Assembly (NCBI GenBank): GCA_024233215.1
Contig: JACKPW010000003.1
Span: 372,001 to 436,000 of the forward strand
DNA: 64,000 nt
Reading direction: 5' to 3'
Source: Verrucomicrobiales bacterium
GTDB lineage: Bacteria; Verrucomicrobiota; Verrucomicrobiia; Limisphaerales; J093
The notes beneath the pieces are model-generated. The model saw only the letters and a list, made by a program, of their open reading frames with translations, ran no database searches and was not told the origin of the DNA. This document shows positions 24,203-32,298 of the stretch, piece after piece. Each line of letters begins with the position of its first letter. The stretch's first letter is position 1. The translations under genes and the position numbers were made by a program.

Positions 24203-25536
24203 CCAAGCCCCCCTATCGCGTGCCGTTGATGACGGAGATCGCCGCGTTGCCGGACAACGGACTGCGGGTGGTGTCCACGTTCAGCGGGTGCGGCGGTTCG
24301 TGCCTCGGGTTCCGGATGGCGGGGTTCCGTGTGCTCTGGGCCAATGAGTTCATCCCGGCGGCGCAGGAGACCTACCGGGCCAACCATCCCACCACGCATC
24401 TGGACACCCAGGACATCCGGAAGGTCCAGCCGGAGGCGATCCTGCGGACCATCGGGCTGAAGGCCGGCGAACTCGATTGCCTGGAGGGGTCTCCGCCCTG
24501 TGCGTCGTTCTCCACCGCCGGCAAGCGGGAGAAGCACTGGGGGAAGGCCAAGAGGTACTCAGACACCGTACAGCGCACCGATGACCTGTTCTTTGAGTAC
24601 GTCCGGCTGGTGCGCGGCCTGCAGCCGAAGGTATTCGTTGCCGAGAACGTCAGCGGCCTGGTCAAGGGCGTCGCCAAGGGGGTCTTCCTGGAAGTCCTGA
24701 AGGCGCTGAAGGGCTGCGGTTACCGGGTTCGGTGCAAGGTCCTGGATGCCCAGTGGCTCGGGGTGCCGCAAGCACGGCAACGGACGATCTTCATTGGCGT
24801 GCGCGACGATCTGGGCCGCGAACCGGTGTTCCCGAAGCCATTGCCGTATCGCTACAGCCTGCGGGAGGCGTTGCCGTGGATCGTTCGCGGAAAGTACGGG
24901 CCGAAGTGGAAGCAGGCGGACGCGCCCAGCCCGACGGTCTCGGCGCAGGGGTGCTACAACCCGGAGACCAGTCACCAGGGGTTGGAACTGGTTGAAGCCG
25001 TGATCCACGACACGCGGGGCAAGTTTCCGTCCGCGGGGGATGTCACCGACCGGCCGTGCCCGTCGATCACCGTTGAGGGTCAAGGTCAGTTCAAGGTGCG
25101 CCTTCGCGGCGGCTCGGGGTCGGCCTTCGACCAGAAGAAGCGGGCGTTTGATCTGGATCAGCCGTGCCCGACCATCCTGGGGACCAAGCCGAACCAGTTC
25201 GAGTTGGGCATGGAGCGGTTCGCGGTCGGGAAGGAATGGGACAAGCTGAAGCCGGGAGAGGCGTCGGAGAAGTACTTCAACCTGGTGCGGCCCGATCCCG
25301 AAGCGCCGTGCCCGACCATCTGCGCCAGCCACGGCCATCCCGGCGTGGCGTCAGTCACCCACCCCACCGAGAAACGGAAGCTCTCGATTGCGGAACTCAA
25401 GCGCATCTGCGCGTTCCCGGACGATTTCATCCTGACCGGCACCTACTCCCAGCAGTGGGAGCGACTGGGCCGGGCAGTACCACCCGTCATGATGGCCGCC
25501 GTCGCCCGCACCATCCGCGATGAAATCCTCCGGTAG
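24199..25536 (+). CDS. DNA (cytosine-5) methyltransferase
   Basis: 445 aa from ATG 24199. Motif I STFSGCGGSCLGF, motif IV GSPPCASFS with the catalytic Cys, motif VI VFVAENVSGL, motif VIII QARQRTIFIG and motif X RAVPPVMMAAVARTI are all present, with a target-recognition region between VIII and IX containing several CPTI-like segments. It methylates cytosine using SAM. No cognate restriction gene is adjacent, so it more likely protects the element's DNA or regulates genes. It is coupled to the ParB-like gene and overlaps the next gene by 17 bp. Confidence 0.95.
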   Translation: MTKPPYRVPLMTEIAALPDNGLRVVSTFSGCGGSCLGFRMAGFRVLWANEFIPAAQETYRANHPTTHLDTQDIRKVQPEAILRTIGLKAGELDCLEGSPPCASFSTAGKREKHWGKAKRYSDTVQRTDDLFFEYVRLVRGLQPKVFVAENVSGLVKGVAKGVFLEVLKALKGCGYRVRCKVLDAQWLGVPQARQRTIFIGVRDDLGREPVFPKPLPYRYSLREALPWIVRGKYGPKWKQADAPSPTVSAQGCYNPETSHQGLELVEAVIHDTRGKFPSAGDVTDRPCPSITVEGQGQFKVRLRGGSGSAFDQKKRAFDLDQPCPTILGTKPNQFELGMERFAVGKEWDKLKPGEASEKYFNLVRPDPEAPCPTICASHGHPGVASVTHPTEKRKLSIAELKRICAFPDDFILTGTYSQQWERLGRAVPPVMMAAVARTIRDEILR

Positions 25537-26332
25537 AAAGCCCCGTGTCCGGCAGGTTCTCGTGGACCAGGCCCGCGCCATTCCGGAACTGGACGTGGCG
25601 CTGTTGCTGTCCGGCGGGATCGACTCGCTCAGTCTCCTGTTCAGCCTGCTGGAAGCGGGCAAACGGGTCCGGGCCTACACTTTTACCTTGGATGCCCATG
25701 TCAGCAGTGACTTCGCCGCCGCCCGGCGGGCGGCTTCGACGTTCGACGTGCCGTTCGTCCCGGTCTGGCTGCCGGTGGGGATCGACCGACTGAAGGCCGA
25801 CTTGCGGGAACTGAAGGCGCTCGGGGCCAAGCGGAAGACCGCCTTCGAGTGTTTCTGGCCGATGCTCCACGCGTACCGCGCGGTTGAAGAGCCGGTGGTG
25901 GTATCTGGCATGGGTGCGGACGGGCATTTCTGCATCTCCAAGAAGGGCCTGCTCCACTTCAGGGATCGGATCGACGAGTTCCGGCTGGGGCTCTACCGCT
26001 CCCCCACCTACGCCCAACAGGATCTTCACGCCCGTTTTGCGGCCCGGCTTGGGAAACGGGCGGTCCTGCCGTTCCTGGCGGAGTCGATGCGCAGCGAGTT
26101 CCTGGGCACGACGTGGCGGGAGGTCAACACGCCAAAGCAGAAGCAGCCTATCCTGGATGCGTTCCCGAATTACTTCCGCCGCGTCCGCGTGCGGCCGCAC
26201 ACGAATCTGCAACTGGGCGACAGCCGGATCGCCACTCACTTCCAACGCCTGCTCAAGACCGACTGGAACATCGGCGGGTTCAAGTCGGTGGTGGGCATCT
26301 ACAACGCGCTCGTCGCCGGGCGCCTCCCATGA
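25520..26332 (+). CDS. PP-loop ATP pyrophosphatase, asparagine-synthetase-C-like
   Basis: 270 aa. LLLSGGIDSLSLLFSLL (near residue 28) is the PP-loop SGGxDS that binds ATP, and VVSGMGADGHF (near 127) matches the SGxGADE-type second motif of the asparagine synthetase B C-terminal domain. The glutaminase half of AsnB is missing, so ammonia or another nucleophile must be the donor. It adenylates a carboxyl or carbonyl group; phage versions are linked to nucleotide or DNA base modification. It lies between two methyltransferase genes with overlaps on both sides. Confidence 0.8.
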   Translation: MKSSGRKPRVRQVLVDQARAIPELDVALLLSGGIDSLSLLFSLLEAGKRVRAYTFTLDAHVSSDFAAARRAASTFDVPFVPVWLPVGIDRLKADLRELKALGAKRKTAFECFWPMLHAYRAVEEPVVVSGMGADGHFCISKKGLLHFRDRIDEFRLGLYRSPTYAQQDLHARFAARLGKRAVLPFLAESMRSEFLGTTWREVNTPKQKQPILDAFPNYFRRVRVRPHTNLQLGDSRIATHFQRLLKTDWNIGGFKSVVGIYNALVAGRLP

Positions 26333-26988
26333 TGAAGAACATCCCCAAGCACTGGACATTCCGCAGCAAGTCGGTCGCCCGACAGTTCGACGAGCACGTC
26401 AGGGAAAGCCTGCCATGGTATGACCTGGCAACGAACGCGGTGGCCCACTTCGGGCGGCACTACATCCCGAAGGGGGGCCGGGTGTACGACATCGGGGCGT
26501 CCACCGGGAACATCGGCCGGGCGTTGGAGGACACGCTGAAGCAACGGCAGGTGAAGTTCACCGCCATCGAGGAGAGCCACGAGATGGCGGACCTCTACCA
26601 AGGGCCTCCCGAGTTGATCGTCGCGGATGCGGTTTCGTTCGACTACGAGCCGTTCGATTTCGCGGTCTGCTTCCTGGTGCTGATGTTCCTGCCCATCGAC
26701 ACGCGGGCGTCGTTCCTGCGCCGGCTGCAGGGGTTGATCAAGGCCGGCGGGGCGCTGGTGATCGTGGACAAGGTGCAGATGCCGGGCGGTTACGTCGGCA
26801 CCGCGTTCGCCCGGTTGACGATGCAGCAGAAGCTGGTGATGGGGGCGAAGCCGGATGCCATCCTGGCGAAGGAACTGTCCCTCGCCGGCTACCAGCGGCC
26901 GCTGGACCCACGGTCCCTGCCGAAGTCGGCGCGGGCGTTCTTTCAGGTCGGGGAGTTCGTGGGGTGGATCATCGAGGCGGAGGGCTGA
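26329..26988 (+). CDS. Class I SAM-dependent methyltransferase
   Basis: 219 aa. GGRVYDIGASTGNIGRALED (residues about 46-65) is the SAM-binding motif I, with TAIEESHEMAD as the acidic motif II and FDFAVCFLVLMFLP as motif IV. It resembles CmoA-like and other small-molecule methyltransferases rather than DNA N6 enzymes (no DPPY). The start overlaps the PP-loop gene stop, and it ends on the terminase-like gene start. It may act with the PP-loop enzyme on a nucleotide or cofactor. Confidence 0.8.
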   Translation: MMKNIPKHWTFRSKSVARQFDEHVRESLPWYDLATNAVAHFGRHYIPKGGRVYDIGASTGNIGRALEDTLKQRQVKFTAIEESHEMADLYQGPPELIVADAVSFDYEPFDFAVCFLVLMFLPIDTRASFLRRLQGLIKAGGALVIVDKVQMPGGYVGTAFARLTMQQKLVMGAKPDAILAKELSLAGYQRPLDPRSLPKSARAFFQVGEFVGWIIEAEG

Positions 26989-27629
26989 TGGCGGACACCG
27001 GCACTATCGCTGCGTCCCAGCTTTCCCGGCTCTCCGGCCTGACAGAGCGGCGACTCCGCGCGCTGGTCAGCGAAGGCTGGCTCCCGAGCGCATCGAAGGG
27101 CCAATACCCGCTGGTGCCGTCCATTCAGGGGTTGCTCCGCTATTACCGCGAGCGGGATCAGCGCCGGACAATCCAGGACTCCTACGACAGCCTGGCTTCG
27201 TGCGCGAACGGGACGGGCATCCCAATGACGGCGTTGAAGCACGCCAAGCGGTCCGGCTGTGCCGCGTTTCGTGGGAGTCGGGTCTATCTGGAACCACTCC
27301 TGCGCTGGCTGTTCGAGACGCCCGACCGGTCCCCGATCAACTACGACCAGGAACGCGCCCAGCATGTCGTCCTGCAAAACGCCAAGCTGAAGGTCCAGCT
27401 GCGCCAGTTGAAGGCCGAACTCATCCCGGCCGATGAGGTCGCCCATCTGGGCCGGGAACTCGGGAGCGCCATCCGCACGGTCATCACCCGGCTGCACCGG
27501 TTGGCGCCCTCCCTGGACGGTCACGGGGTCCCCGTGATCGAGAGCCGGCTGAAGGAGGTGGAGGATGAAATTCTGGGGCAACTCCAGGTCATCGATGAAC
27601 GGCTGACGCAGTGGCAGGCCGCGGACTGA
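26988..27629 (+). CDS. Terminase small subunit-like (Nu1-type) DNA-packaging protein
   Basis: 213 aa. An N-terminal winged HTH (SQLSRLSGLTERRLRALVSE, then GWLPSASKGQYPL) is followed by YRERDQRR, a second DNA-binding-like part (GIPMTALKHAKRSGC) and a long coiled coil (ERAQHVVLQNAKLKVQLRQL). The layout matches lambda Nu1-like small terminases, which bind the packaging site. Satellites carry their own small terminase to redirect helper-phage packaging. No large terminase gene follows. The assignment is by architecture. Confidence 0.7.
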   Translation: MADTGTIAASQLSRLSGLTERRLRALVSEGWLPSASKGQYPLVPSIQGLLRYYRERDQRRTIQDSYDSLASCANGTGIPMTALKHAKRSGCAAFRGSRVYLEPLLRWLFETPDRSPINYDQERAQHVVLQNAKLKVQLRQLKAELIPADEVAHLGRELGSAIRTVITRLHRLAPSLDGHGVPVIESRLKEVEDEILGQLQVIDERLTQWQAAD

Positions 27630-27676
27630 TCGCCACTGGACCAGACGGCGCCGCGCCCTTTACGAACTCAGCCGTC

Positions 27677-28111
27677 ATGAAAGCCAATGCATTGCCAGAC
27701 ACGATTCAATCGATCATCGAACAGGCCGGCGGGTTCCGGCTCAACGGAGCCTTCGCCTACATCGGGGCCACCGGGTTCACCTACCGCTGCGCCGAACCGC
27801 ACGGGGAATACCGTTCCAGCCGTCCTTCCAAGCTGACCACCGAGGCCGGCACCGGCTTCGTGGATTACGAAGTCGGCCTGCAATGCCGGGTCAACGGCAA
27901 GCGGGGTCACCGGTGGACCCTCATCGTCGCCTACGAACCCACCGACGTTTACACCGTCTGGCTGGTCGAGGGGCACCAGGGCCGGAGCCCGTCATCGATG
28001 GTGCTGGCCTGCGTCCGGGAGGTGTATTGCGACGTGCTGCAGGCCGTCATCGAGGGGGTGTATGACCACGCCATCGCGGAGCACAACGGGGGCTTCATCC
28101 CGGTGGATTGA
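27677..28111 (+). CDS. Hypothetical phage-type protein
   Basis: 144 aa from ATG 27677 (MKANALPDTIQSIIEQAGGF). It is mostly beta with aromatic residues (AYIGATGFTYRCAEPHGEYR, VDYEVGLQCRVNGKRGHRW), then a helical end (MVLACVREVYCDVLQAVIEG). No family is recognised. It follows the terminase-like gene by 47 bp and precedes three more small genes in the same direction. Confidence 0.65.
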   Translation: MKANALPDTIQSIIEQAGGFRLNGAFAYIGATGFTYRCAEPHGEYRSSRPSKLTTEAGTGFVDYEVGLQCRVNGKRGHRWTLIVAYEPTDVYTVWLVEGHQGRSPSSMVLACVREVYCDVLQAVIEGVYDHAIAEHNGGFIPVD

Positions 28112-28175
28112 CCGGTCCCAAGATTCATGGGTTTTCCACTGGCCCCACACCCGCCCGGCCCTATACGAGCACATC

Positions 28176-28406
28176 ATGATGAAACCTTCATCGATGATGA
28201 CGAATCCTTATCCGGCCCGGCGCATCCGGGTGGTCACCGACAAGTTCGAGTTCAGTCACGGCCACGCCCCGCGCGGGTTCGGCTGGTGGTGGTTCCAGAT
28301 CGGGGACCAGCCCTTCCAGCACCTGGCCAGCTACGCCGAAGCCCGCCGCCGGGCCGTCCGGGAAGCGTCGGTCCGCGGCGCGACCTTCATCGAACTGCTG
28401 CCCTGA
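28176..28406 (+). CDS. Small hypothetical protein
   Basis: 76 aa from ATG 28176 (ATGs at 28179, 28194 and 28197 are alternatives). The compact part VVTDKFEFSHGHAPRGFGWW followed by FQIGDQPFQHLASYAEARRR looks like a small beta-hairpin plus helix fold. No family is recognised. It lies 4 bp before the next small gene. Confidence 0.6.
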   Translation: MMKPSSMMTNPYPARRIRVVTDKFEFSHGHAPRGFGWWWFQIGDQPFQHLASYAEARRRAVREASVRGATFIELLP

Positions 28407-28410
28407 CGCC

Positions 28411-28602
28411 ATGCACACCCTCGCCAAGTACGGCCACTCCCGGTTCTGGGCCGTCCTCGATCCCGCCGGTGAACTGGTCTGCGTCTGCGTTTACAAGCGC
28501 GGCGCCCAGGAGGTCATCCGCCGGCTGCAACGCGACACTCTCGGGAACCCGCCGGTGCGGACTTCCCACTCACCACAAACCCACGAACAGAACACACGAT
28601 GA
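28411..28602 (+). CDS. Small hypothetical protein
   Basis: 63 aa. KYGHSRFWAVLDPAGELVCV and YKRGAQEVIRRL suggest a beta-beta-alpha fold, resembling small adaptor proteins common in proteobacterial and phage genomes. The tail is disordered. ATGA overlap with the following gene shows it is part of the run. Confidence 0.6.
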   Translation: MHTLAKYGHSRFWAVLDPAGELVCVCVYKRGAQEVIRRLQRDTLGNPPVRTSHSPQTHEQNTR

Positions 28603-28928
28603 AAGCAAAAGCAGACGCCATGAAGGAGACCACCCCCAAGACCACGAAGACCAAGCGGGCCGCACGGACGAAGCGGGCGAAGCAGGCCAAGCCGGAACGG
28701 AACGGCGAACGGCCCGACCGGCTGCCCTCGACCCTGGACGAGCTGAAGGCCACGAAGGGTGGTCTGGTCAGCCACCTGTTCTTCTCCGGCAAGGGGAAGG
28801 ATGAGATCGCCAAGGAGGTGCAGGCCGTCTTCAAGCTGGGCGAGGCGCGGGCGGCGAAGATCGTCCGGCGGGTGACCGGCCGGGCGCGGATGTTCCAGCG
28901 GGCGATGGAGCTGACCGCCGGGAAGTAG
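28599..28928 (+). CDS. Lysine-rich small protein with helical DNA-binding-like C-terminus
   Basis: 109 aa. The first 45 residues are a Lys/Arg/Thr-rich tail (KTTKTKRAARTKRAKQAK), like histone H1-type or nucleoid proteins. The rest has KGKDEIAKEVQAVFKLGEAR, an HTH-like pair of helices. It is the last gene before the terminator. A DNA-condensing or packaging role is possible, from composition only. Confidence 0.65.
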   Translation: MKAKADAMKETTPKTTKTKRAARTKRAKQAKPERNGERPDRLPSTLDELKATKGGLVSHLFFSGKGKDEIAKEVQAVFKLGEARAAKIVRRVTGRARMFQRAMELTAGK

Positions 28929-28948
28929 ATCGCCGGCCGCGTCACCAA

Positions 28949-28977
28949 GCCCCTCGGGAAACCGAGGGGCCGTTTTG
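28949..28977 (+). terminator. Strong intrinsic terminator closing the phage-type run
   Basis: GCCCCTCGG (28949-28957) and CCGAGGGGC (28962-28970) form a perfect 9-bp stem with a GAAA tetraloop, followed by CGTTTTG. It ends the long co-directional run that begins near 19.4 kb. Confidence 0.85.
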
Positions 28978-29012
28978 CTTCGTGCGGTCCGGCAGTCCTG
29001 CGGGAGAGGGGC

Positions 29013-29042
29013 TCCACGTCTGCTACCGATCGTGTATATAAT
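29013..29042 (+). promoter_or_regulatory. Possible promoter of the lipoprotein gene
   Basis: A perfect -10 box TATAAT lies at 29037-29042 with a poor -35 (TCCACG, 18 bp away). The region 28978-29130 is AT-richer than its surroundings and precedes a gene with a good AAGGAG ribosome site (about 29119-29124). Confidence 0.4.
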
Positions 29043-29143
29043 GCACGCTCATGCGATGTATTACATTGACAAAAACGACTCATGCGGTCAAAACTTGGGG
29101 TCGAACCCAGCAAACACAGAAGGAGTATTAATGAACTTACCTA

Positions 29144-30110
29144 AGAGCGTGTCTGAAAAATGCATGACGCCCGGGTTTACTCATGCCAGCCGCCTCAACT
29201 GAATGCGGATCAAGGCAAGCTGGATCCACGCTTCGGCGCTGGAGTCGCTCCGTTCATAGTCGCGGACCAACCGGCGATGTCTCATCAGCCATCCGAAGGT
29301 CCGCTCCACCACCCAGCGACGTGGCAGCAGTACGAAGCCTTTGAGGTCCGCAGAACGTTTCACTACCTCGACCTCCAGCTTCGACCATCGCTCCTTGACC
29401 CAGTCGTGGAAGGATTCCCCACTGTAGCCGCCGTCGACCCAAAGCCGGCGCAGTCGTCCGAACCAGTCAGCCACCCGATCCAGGACGAGTTGCCCGCCCT
29501 CCCGCTCAGGGCAATCCGCCGGGCTGACCACGGCCCCCAACAGCAACCCGTTGGTATCGACCAGGAGGTGGCGTTTGCGTCCCTTGATGCGTTTGGCCGC
29601 ATCATAGCCGACCTTCCCGCCATGCCCATCTGCCTTGACGCTCTGGCTGTCCAGAACCGCGGCACTGGGCTCGTCGTGTCGCCCCAAGGCCCGCCGCAGA
29701 CATACTCGCAGCGCGTCGTTGACGGCGGCCCAAGTGGAATCGAGGCTCCACTGGCGGAACACATGGTAGACCGTCTGCCAAGGCGGGAAGTTCGTGGGCA
29801 GGAGTCGCCAAGGAATCCCTCCTTTGAGCACGTAGAGAATGGCATCGAGGATTACCCGTCGGTTTGTGGGCGGCCGGCCACGTCGGTGCGGTTTCGGAAG
29901 CATCGGTTCCAGGTAGGCCCATTGGGCGTCAGTCAGGTCGGTAGAGTACTTGGACGTTTTCACCGCCCAACTGGCGGCTTTGCCGCGAGTGTGGCCGCAC
30001 CCCCGCTCGTCCTATGTCAAGACACAATCGCATGTTCCTTCACATTTCTCTATCACACCTCTGGATCACTATGTTCCAAAGGCCAACACCCCATTTTTCA
30101 GACACGCTCT
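29144..30110. mobile_element. IS5-family (IS427-type) insertion sequence, 967 bp
   Basis: Terminal inverted repeats AGAGCGTGTCTGAAAAATG (left) and its complement at the right end. The target is CTAG, with a TA duplication at 29142-29143 and 30111-30112, as known for the IS427 group. One transposase gene on the minus strand fills it. Both ends are intact, so it is complete and probably recent. Confidence 0.92.
29181..29963 (-). CDS. IS5-family transposase
   Basis: 260 aa. The N-terminus STDLTDAQWAYLEPMLPKPH and GRPPTNRRVILDAILYVLKG is the DUF4096-type head of IS5/IS4 transposases. The DDE domain has AAVLDSQSVKAD (first Asp), RRLWVDGGYSGESF (second Asp) and RRWVVERTFGWLMRHRRLVR (Glu, with the YREK-like region). 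It is intact in length and motifs. It catalyses movement of the surrounding 967-bp element. Confidence 0.95.
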   Translation of the reverse strand: MKTSKYSTDLTDAQWAYLEPMLPKPHRRGRPPTNRRVILDAILYVLKGGIPWRLLPTNFPPWQTVYHVFRQWSLDSTWAAVNDALRVCLRRALGRHDEPSAAVLDSQSVKADGHGGKVGYDAAKRIKGRKRHLLVDTNGLLLGAVVSPADCPEREGGQLVLDRVADWFGRLRRLWVDGGYSGESFHDWVKERWSKLEVEVVKRSADLKGFVLLPRRWVVERTFGWLMRHRRLVRDYERSDSSAEAWIQLALIRIQLRRLA

Positions 30111-30695
30111 TAGATTTGTCACCTTCACTCTTCTGCTGGCTCTCGCCGCGTGTAGCCGGAGCAAAGCGCCAAAGATCTCGCAACTCGAGGTTATAGGTAG
30201 TAGTCCGAAGCGTGTTGCTGCCGTAGCGGCCATCATCTCCAAGCACAGAACGCCACCGACAGCCATTCTGGACGCCCGGTTTCGGAAAGAGCAGAAGGGA
30301 GACGGCAGCTTTGGTCCATCGGATTTCAGGTCATTCTGTCTTATCGAGGTGGCACCGCAAGATGTCGCGTTGTGGACAGCTGTTCTCACACCGCTGACCG
30401 GGGTGGCGGCCTATGACGCGCCAGCGCAGTCTCGCAAGTGGTGGATTGCTCGCGATGCATTCGCCTCGCTCCAGTTTTACAGGCCAGATAGTCTGACGGG
30501 GAGAGCCCAGGGCTGGATTGGAGTCTCGCAGCAGACGGGGCGTATCTACATCTTCACTTTCACGATGTGATGAGAGAATCAGTGTCGAACAAGCCGGCTG
30601 CGGGCAACGCCGGGATCGCGTCTCGGTTGACAACAGAACACCATTGGACCGGCGTGCCTGAGCCGCAGCGTGCCCTGCGGGCGTGAGTGAACTCG

Positions 30696-31832
30696 TTAGC
30701 CTGACGGGCTGATCGCCCAAAACTCCGCCGCCTGCTCCCGCGTCACCAACTCCCGGTAGTGCGTCAGCAACACCTGCGGGCTGTTGCCGAGTTCGAGAGC
30801 GACCGCAGCGGCATCCTTCCTGCGGGCAAGGAGTTGTGATGCCGCTGTGTGGCGCAAGACATCTTGGGGCCACGCCTTGAAGCCGAGATGGTCTCGCATC
30901 GCCCGGAGCCAGCGGCGGCGGGAGACGCAGGGGACCGGGAGGTCTGCCTTCAGCTTCTTCGCCAGCTTGAGCCAATCGAGCGCGGTCTGCTCCAGGTGGA
31001 CAATGCGCCGCCGGCGGACCTTGGAGGCTGCAGCGTCGATCACGAGCGTCCGGCTGTCCCACTTCACGTCAGCCCAAGTCACTTGGTCGAGCTCTTCGGG
31101 TCGGACGCCCGCGAAGACCGCCAAGGCCAGCCAAGCGAGGAACCGCATATATTCCTGCCGCGTGAAGGCCAGTGCCGCCCGAACCTGCTCATTGGTCAGG
31201 ATGGCCGGCGGCTTTCGCTCCTGGGAAACGCGGTCAATCCGCTGGCAGGGGTTGAACTCCACCCACCCGCGGCGGATGCCGAAGCTGAAGAGCGTCTGGA
31301 TTCGGGACAGGTAGGTGGCCCGTGACCCGGCCGTCTTCGCTTTGGAGATCCAGGCTTCCACGTCATTTGGCGTCACGGTCGAGAGCGGTTGCTGTTCCCG
31401 GCCCTTGGCGAAGTTGCGCAGCAGGGCGCCGAGCTTGGTGACGTACTTCTGCCGCCGGCCTGCGGTCTGCTTCGAGGCCAGACACTCCGCCACCGCCTTG
31501 GCGACAGTGACCGAGCAGGAGCCGTTGCCGGCCAGCTTGGGTAGGGATTCCCGAATCCGCGACAGGCTGAGGCCCAGCTCACCGGCTTCTCGGAACAGGA
31601 GCAGGAGTTCCGTCTGCTCCTCCGGCTCCAAGGTCATCCACGCCTGGCCGGCTTCACGCTGCTGAAGGCGGAGTTCGGCCAGGTAGGTCTGGCCAGCGGA
31701 TTTCGACGTGAAGAAGCGGCGGACGCGCTTGCCGTCGATGTTGGAATCGACGATCCAGCGTTTTCCCACCTTCCGATTGACGGTTCGCAGTGTGAGCACA
31801 GTGCCAAATAGTGCCTGATTTTCTTCCGACAA
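30696..31832 (-). CDS. Tyrosine recombinase (integrase) of the 23.9-kb element
   Basis: 378 aa. The N-terminal part is a SAM-like core-binding domain (NDVEAWISKAKTAGSRATYL). The catalytic domain has AVFAGVRPEELDQVTW (Arg), SKVRRRRIVHLEQ (Lys region), DVLRHTAASQLL (His-x-x-Arg) and LLTHYREL (Tyr). It starts 105 bp from the tRNA-Val gene it targets, as is normal for tRNA-integrating elements. A broken near-identical relative lies at 6154-7954. It should integrate and excise the element. Confidence 0.95.
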   Translation of the reverse strand: MSEENQALFGTVLTLRTVNRKVGKRWIVDSNIDGKRVRRFFTSKSAGQTYLAELRLQQREAGQAWMTLEPEEQTELLLLFREAGELGLSLSRIRESLPKLAGNGSCSVTVAKAVAECLASKQTAGRRQKYVTKLGALLRNFAKGREQQPLSTVTPNDVEAWISKAKTAGSRATYLSRIQTLFSFGIRRGWVEFNPCQRIDRVSQERKPPAILTNEQVRAALAFTRQEYMRFLAWLALAVFAGVRPEELDQVTWADVKWDSRTLVIDAAASKVRRRRIVHLEQTALDWLKLAKKLKADLPVPCVSRRRWLRAMRDHLGFKAWPQDVLRHTAASQLLARRKDAAAVALELGNSPQVLLTHYRELVTREQAAEFWAISPSG

Positions 31833-31983
31833 CTTCGGACAAGTCCAGGGAAACTCACGACAACTCGGGTATTTCGGGAACCTAGAAAAGGGGTCCTAAG
31901 CCCTTGGCGATCAACGCAAAGCCTTGGTGGGGAGGGTGGTGGGCGATACAGGACTCGAACCTGTGACCCGCTCCGTGTAAAGG
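31801..31983. repeat. Right direct repeat / attachment region of the element
   Basis: 183 bp matching 7923-8105 at a constant offset of 23,878. It covers the first codons of the integrase, its upstream DNA and the 3' part of tRNA-Val. Identity is complete over the tRNA part. Confidence 0.85.
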
Positions 31984-32012
31984 AGACGCTCTAGCCACTG
32001 AGCTAATCGCCC
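31937..32012 (-). tRNA. tRNA-Val (anticodon UAC)
   Basis: 76 nt including encoded CCA. Acceptor GGGCGAT pairs with ATCGCCC; D arm GCTC/GAGC; anticodon loop TTTACAC with anticodon TAC; T arm ACAGG-TTCGAAT-CCTGT. One mismatch at the top of the anticodon stem. The 5' half is chromosomal and the 3' half is provided by the integrated element. Confidence 0.93.
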
Positions 32013-32298
32013 CACGCCAACGAAGGGTAGCCGGGCCTTGCGCCGGTTGGCAATCGCGAGATAACGGTGAGCGAGGCGTGCGCGCGTGCTGAGTGGCGGC
32101 TGTGCGCCGGCAGAGCGAAGCGTCGACGGCGCTTTTCGGCGGATTCCCGGAGCGTTGGCGGGGATTGTTGGGCAGTTGTTCAACCGGGTATTTCGCTCGC
32201 GGACTCGGCGGTCCGCGCTCCCGGCAGCAAGGCGTCGTGTTTCCGTGCCATCGCCGCAGAGGCGATTCTGTCTGCACACTGACCGCCGTCCGGGGCGC

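Larger units (their letters stand above)
29131..30570 (+). pseudogene. Lipoprotein gene interrupted by an insertion sequence
   Basis: AAGGAG and ATG 29131 start MNLP, then the frame enters an IS. Removing 29144-30110 and one copy of the TA duplication joins it to MNLPRFVTFTLLLALAACSR, a textbook lipoprotein signal with lipobox LAAC. The mature part (about 135 aa, to TGA 30570) has no recognised family (SFGPSDFRSFCLIEVAPQDV, WWIARDAFASLQFY). The gene lies behind the terminator with its own promoter, so it is a cargo gene that may have altered the cell envelope. Confidence 0.85.
8106..31983. mobile_element. 23.9-kb integrative element in tRNA-Val, phage-satellite-like
   Basis: The ends are the 183-bp direct repeats; the unit between matching points is 23,878 bp. 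The intact tRNA and the integrase are at the right end, as expected when the element restores the tRNA 3' half. The contents are a tyrosine integrase, RHH and HTH regulators, phage-type replication genes, DNA modification genes, a terminase-small-like gene, two candidate defence operons, a DDE transposon and an IS. No portal, capsid, tail, large terminase or lysis gene could be recognised. Satellites of the PICI type have this plan; a decayed prophage is the alternative. Confidence 0.8.

Noticed and set aside
19002..28928. Complete prophage
   Set aside because: Replication, modification and small-terminase-like genes are present, but no large terminase, portal, capsid, tail or lysis genes could be recognised.
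31882..32277. Open frames overlapping tRNA-Val
   Set aside because: They run through the tRNA gene and att repeat and have no protein-like features.
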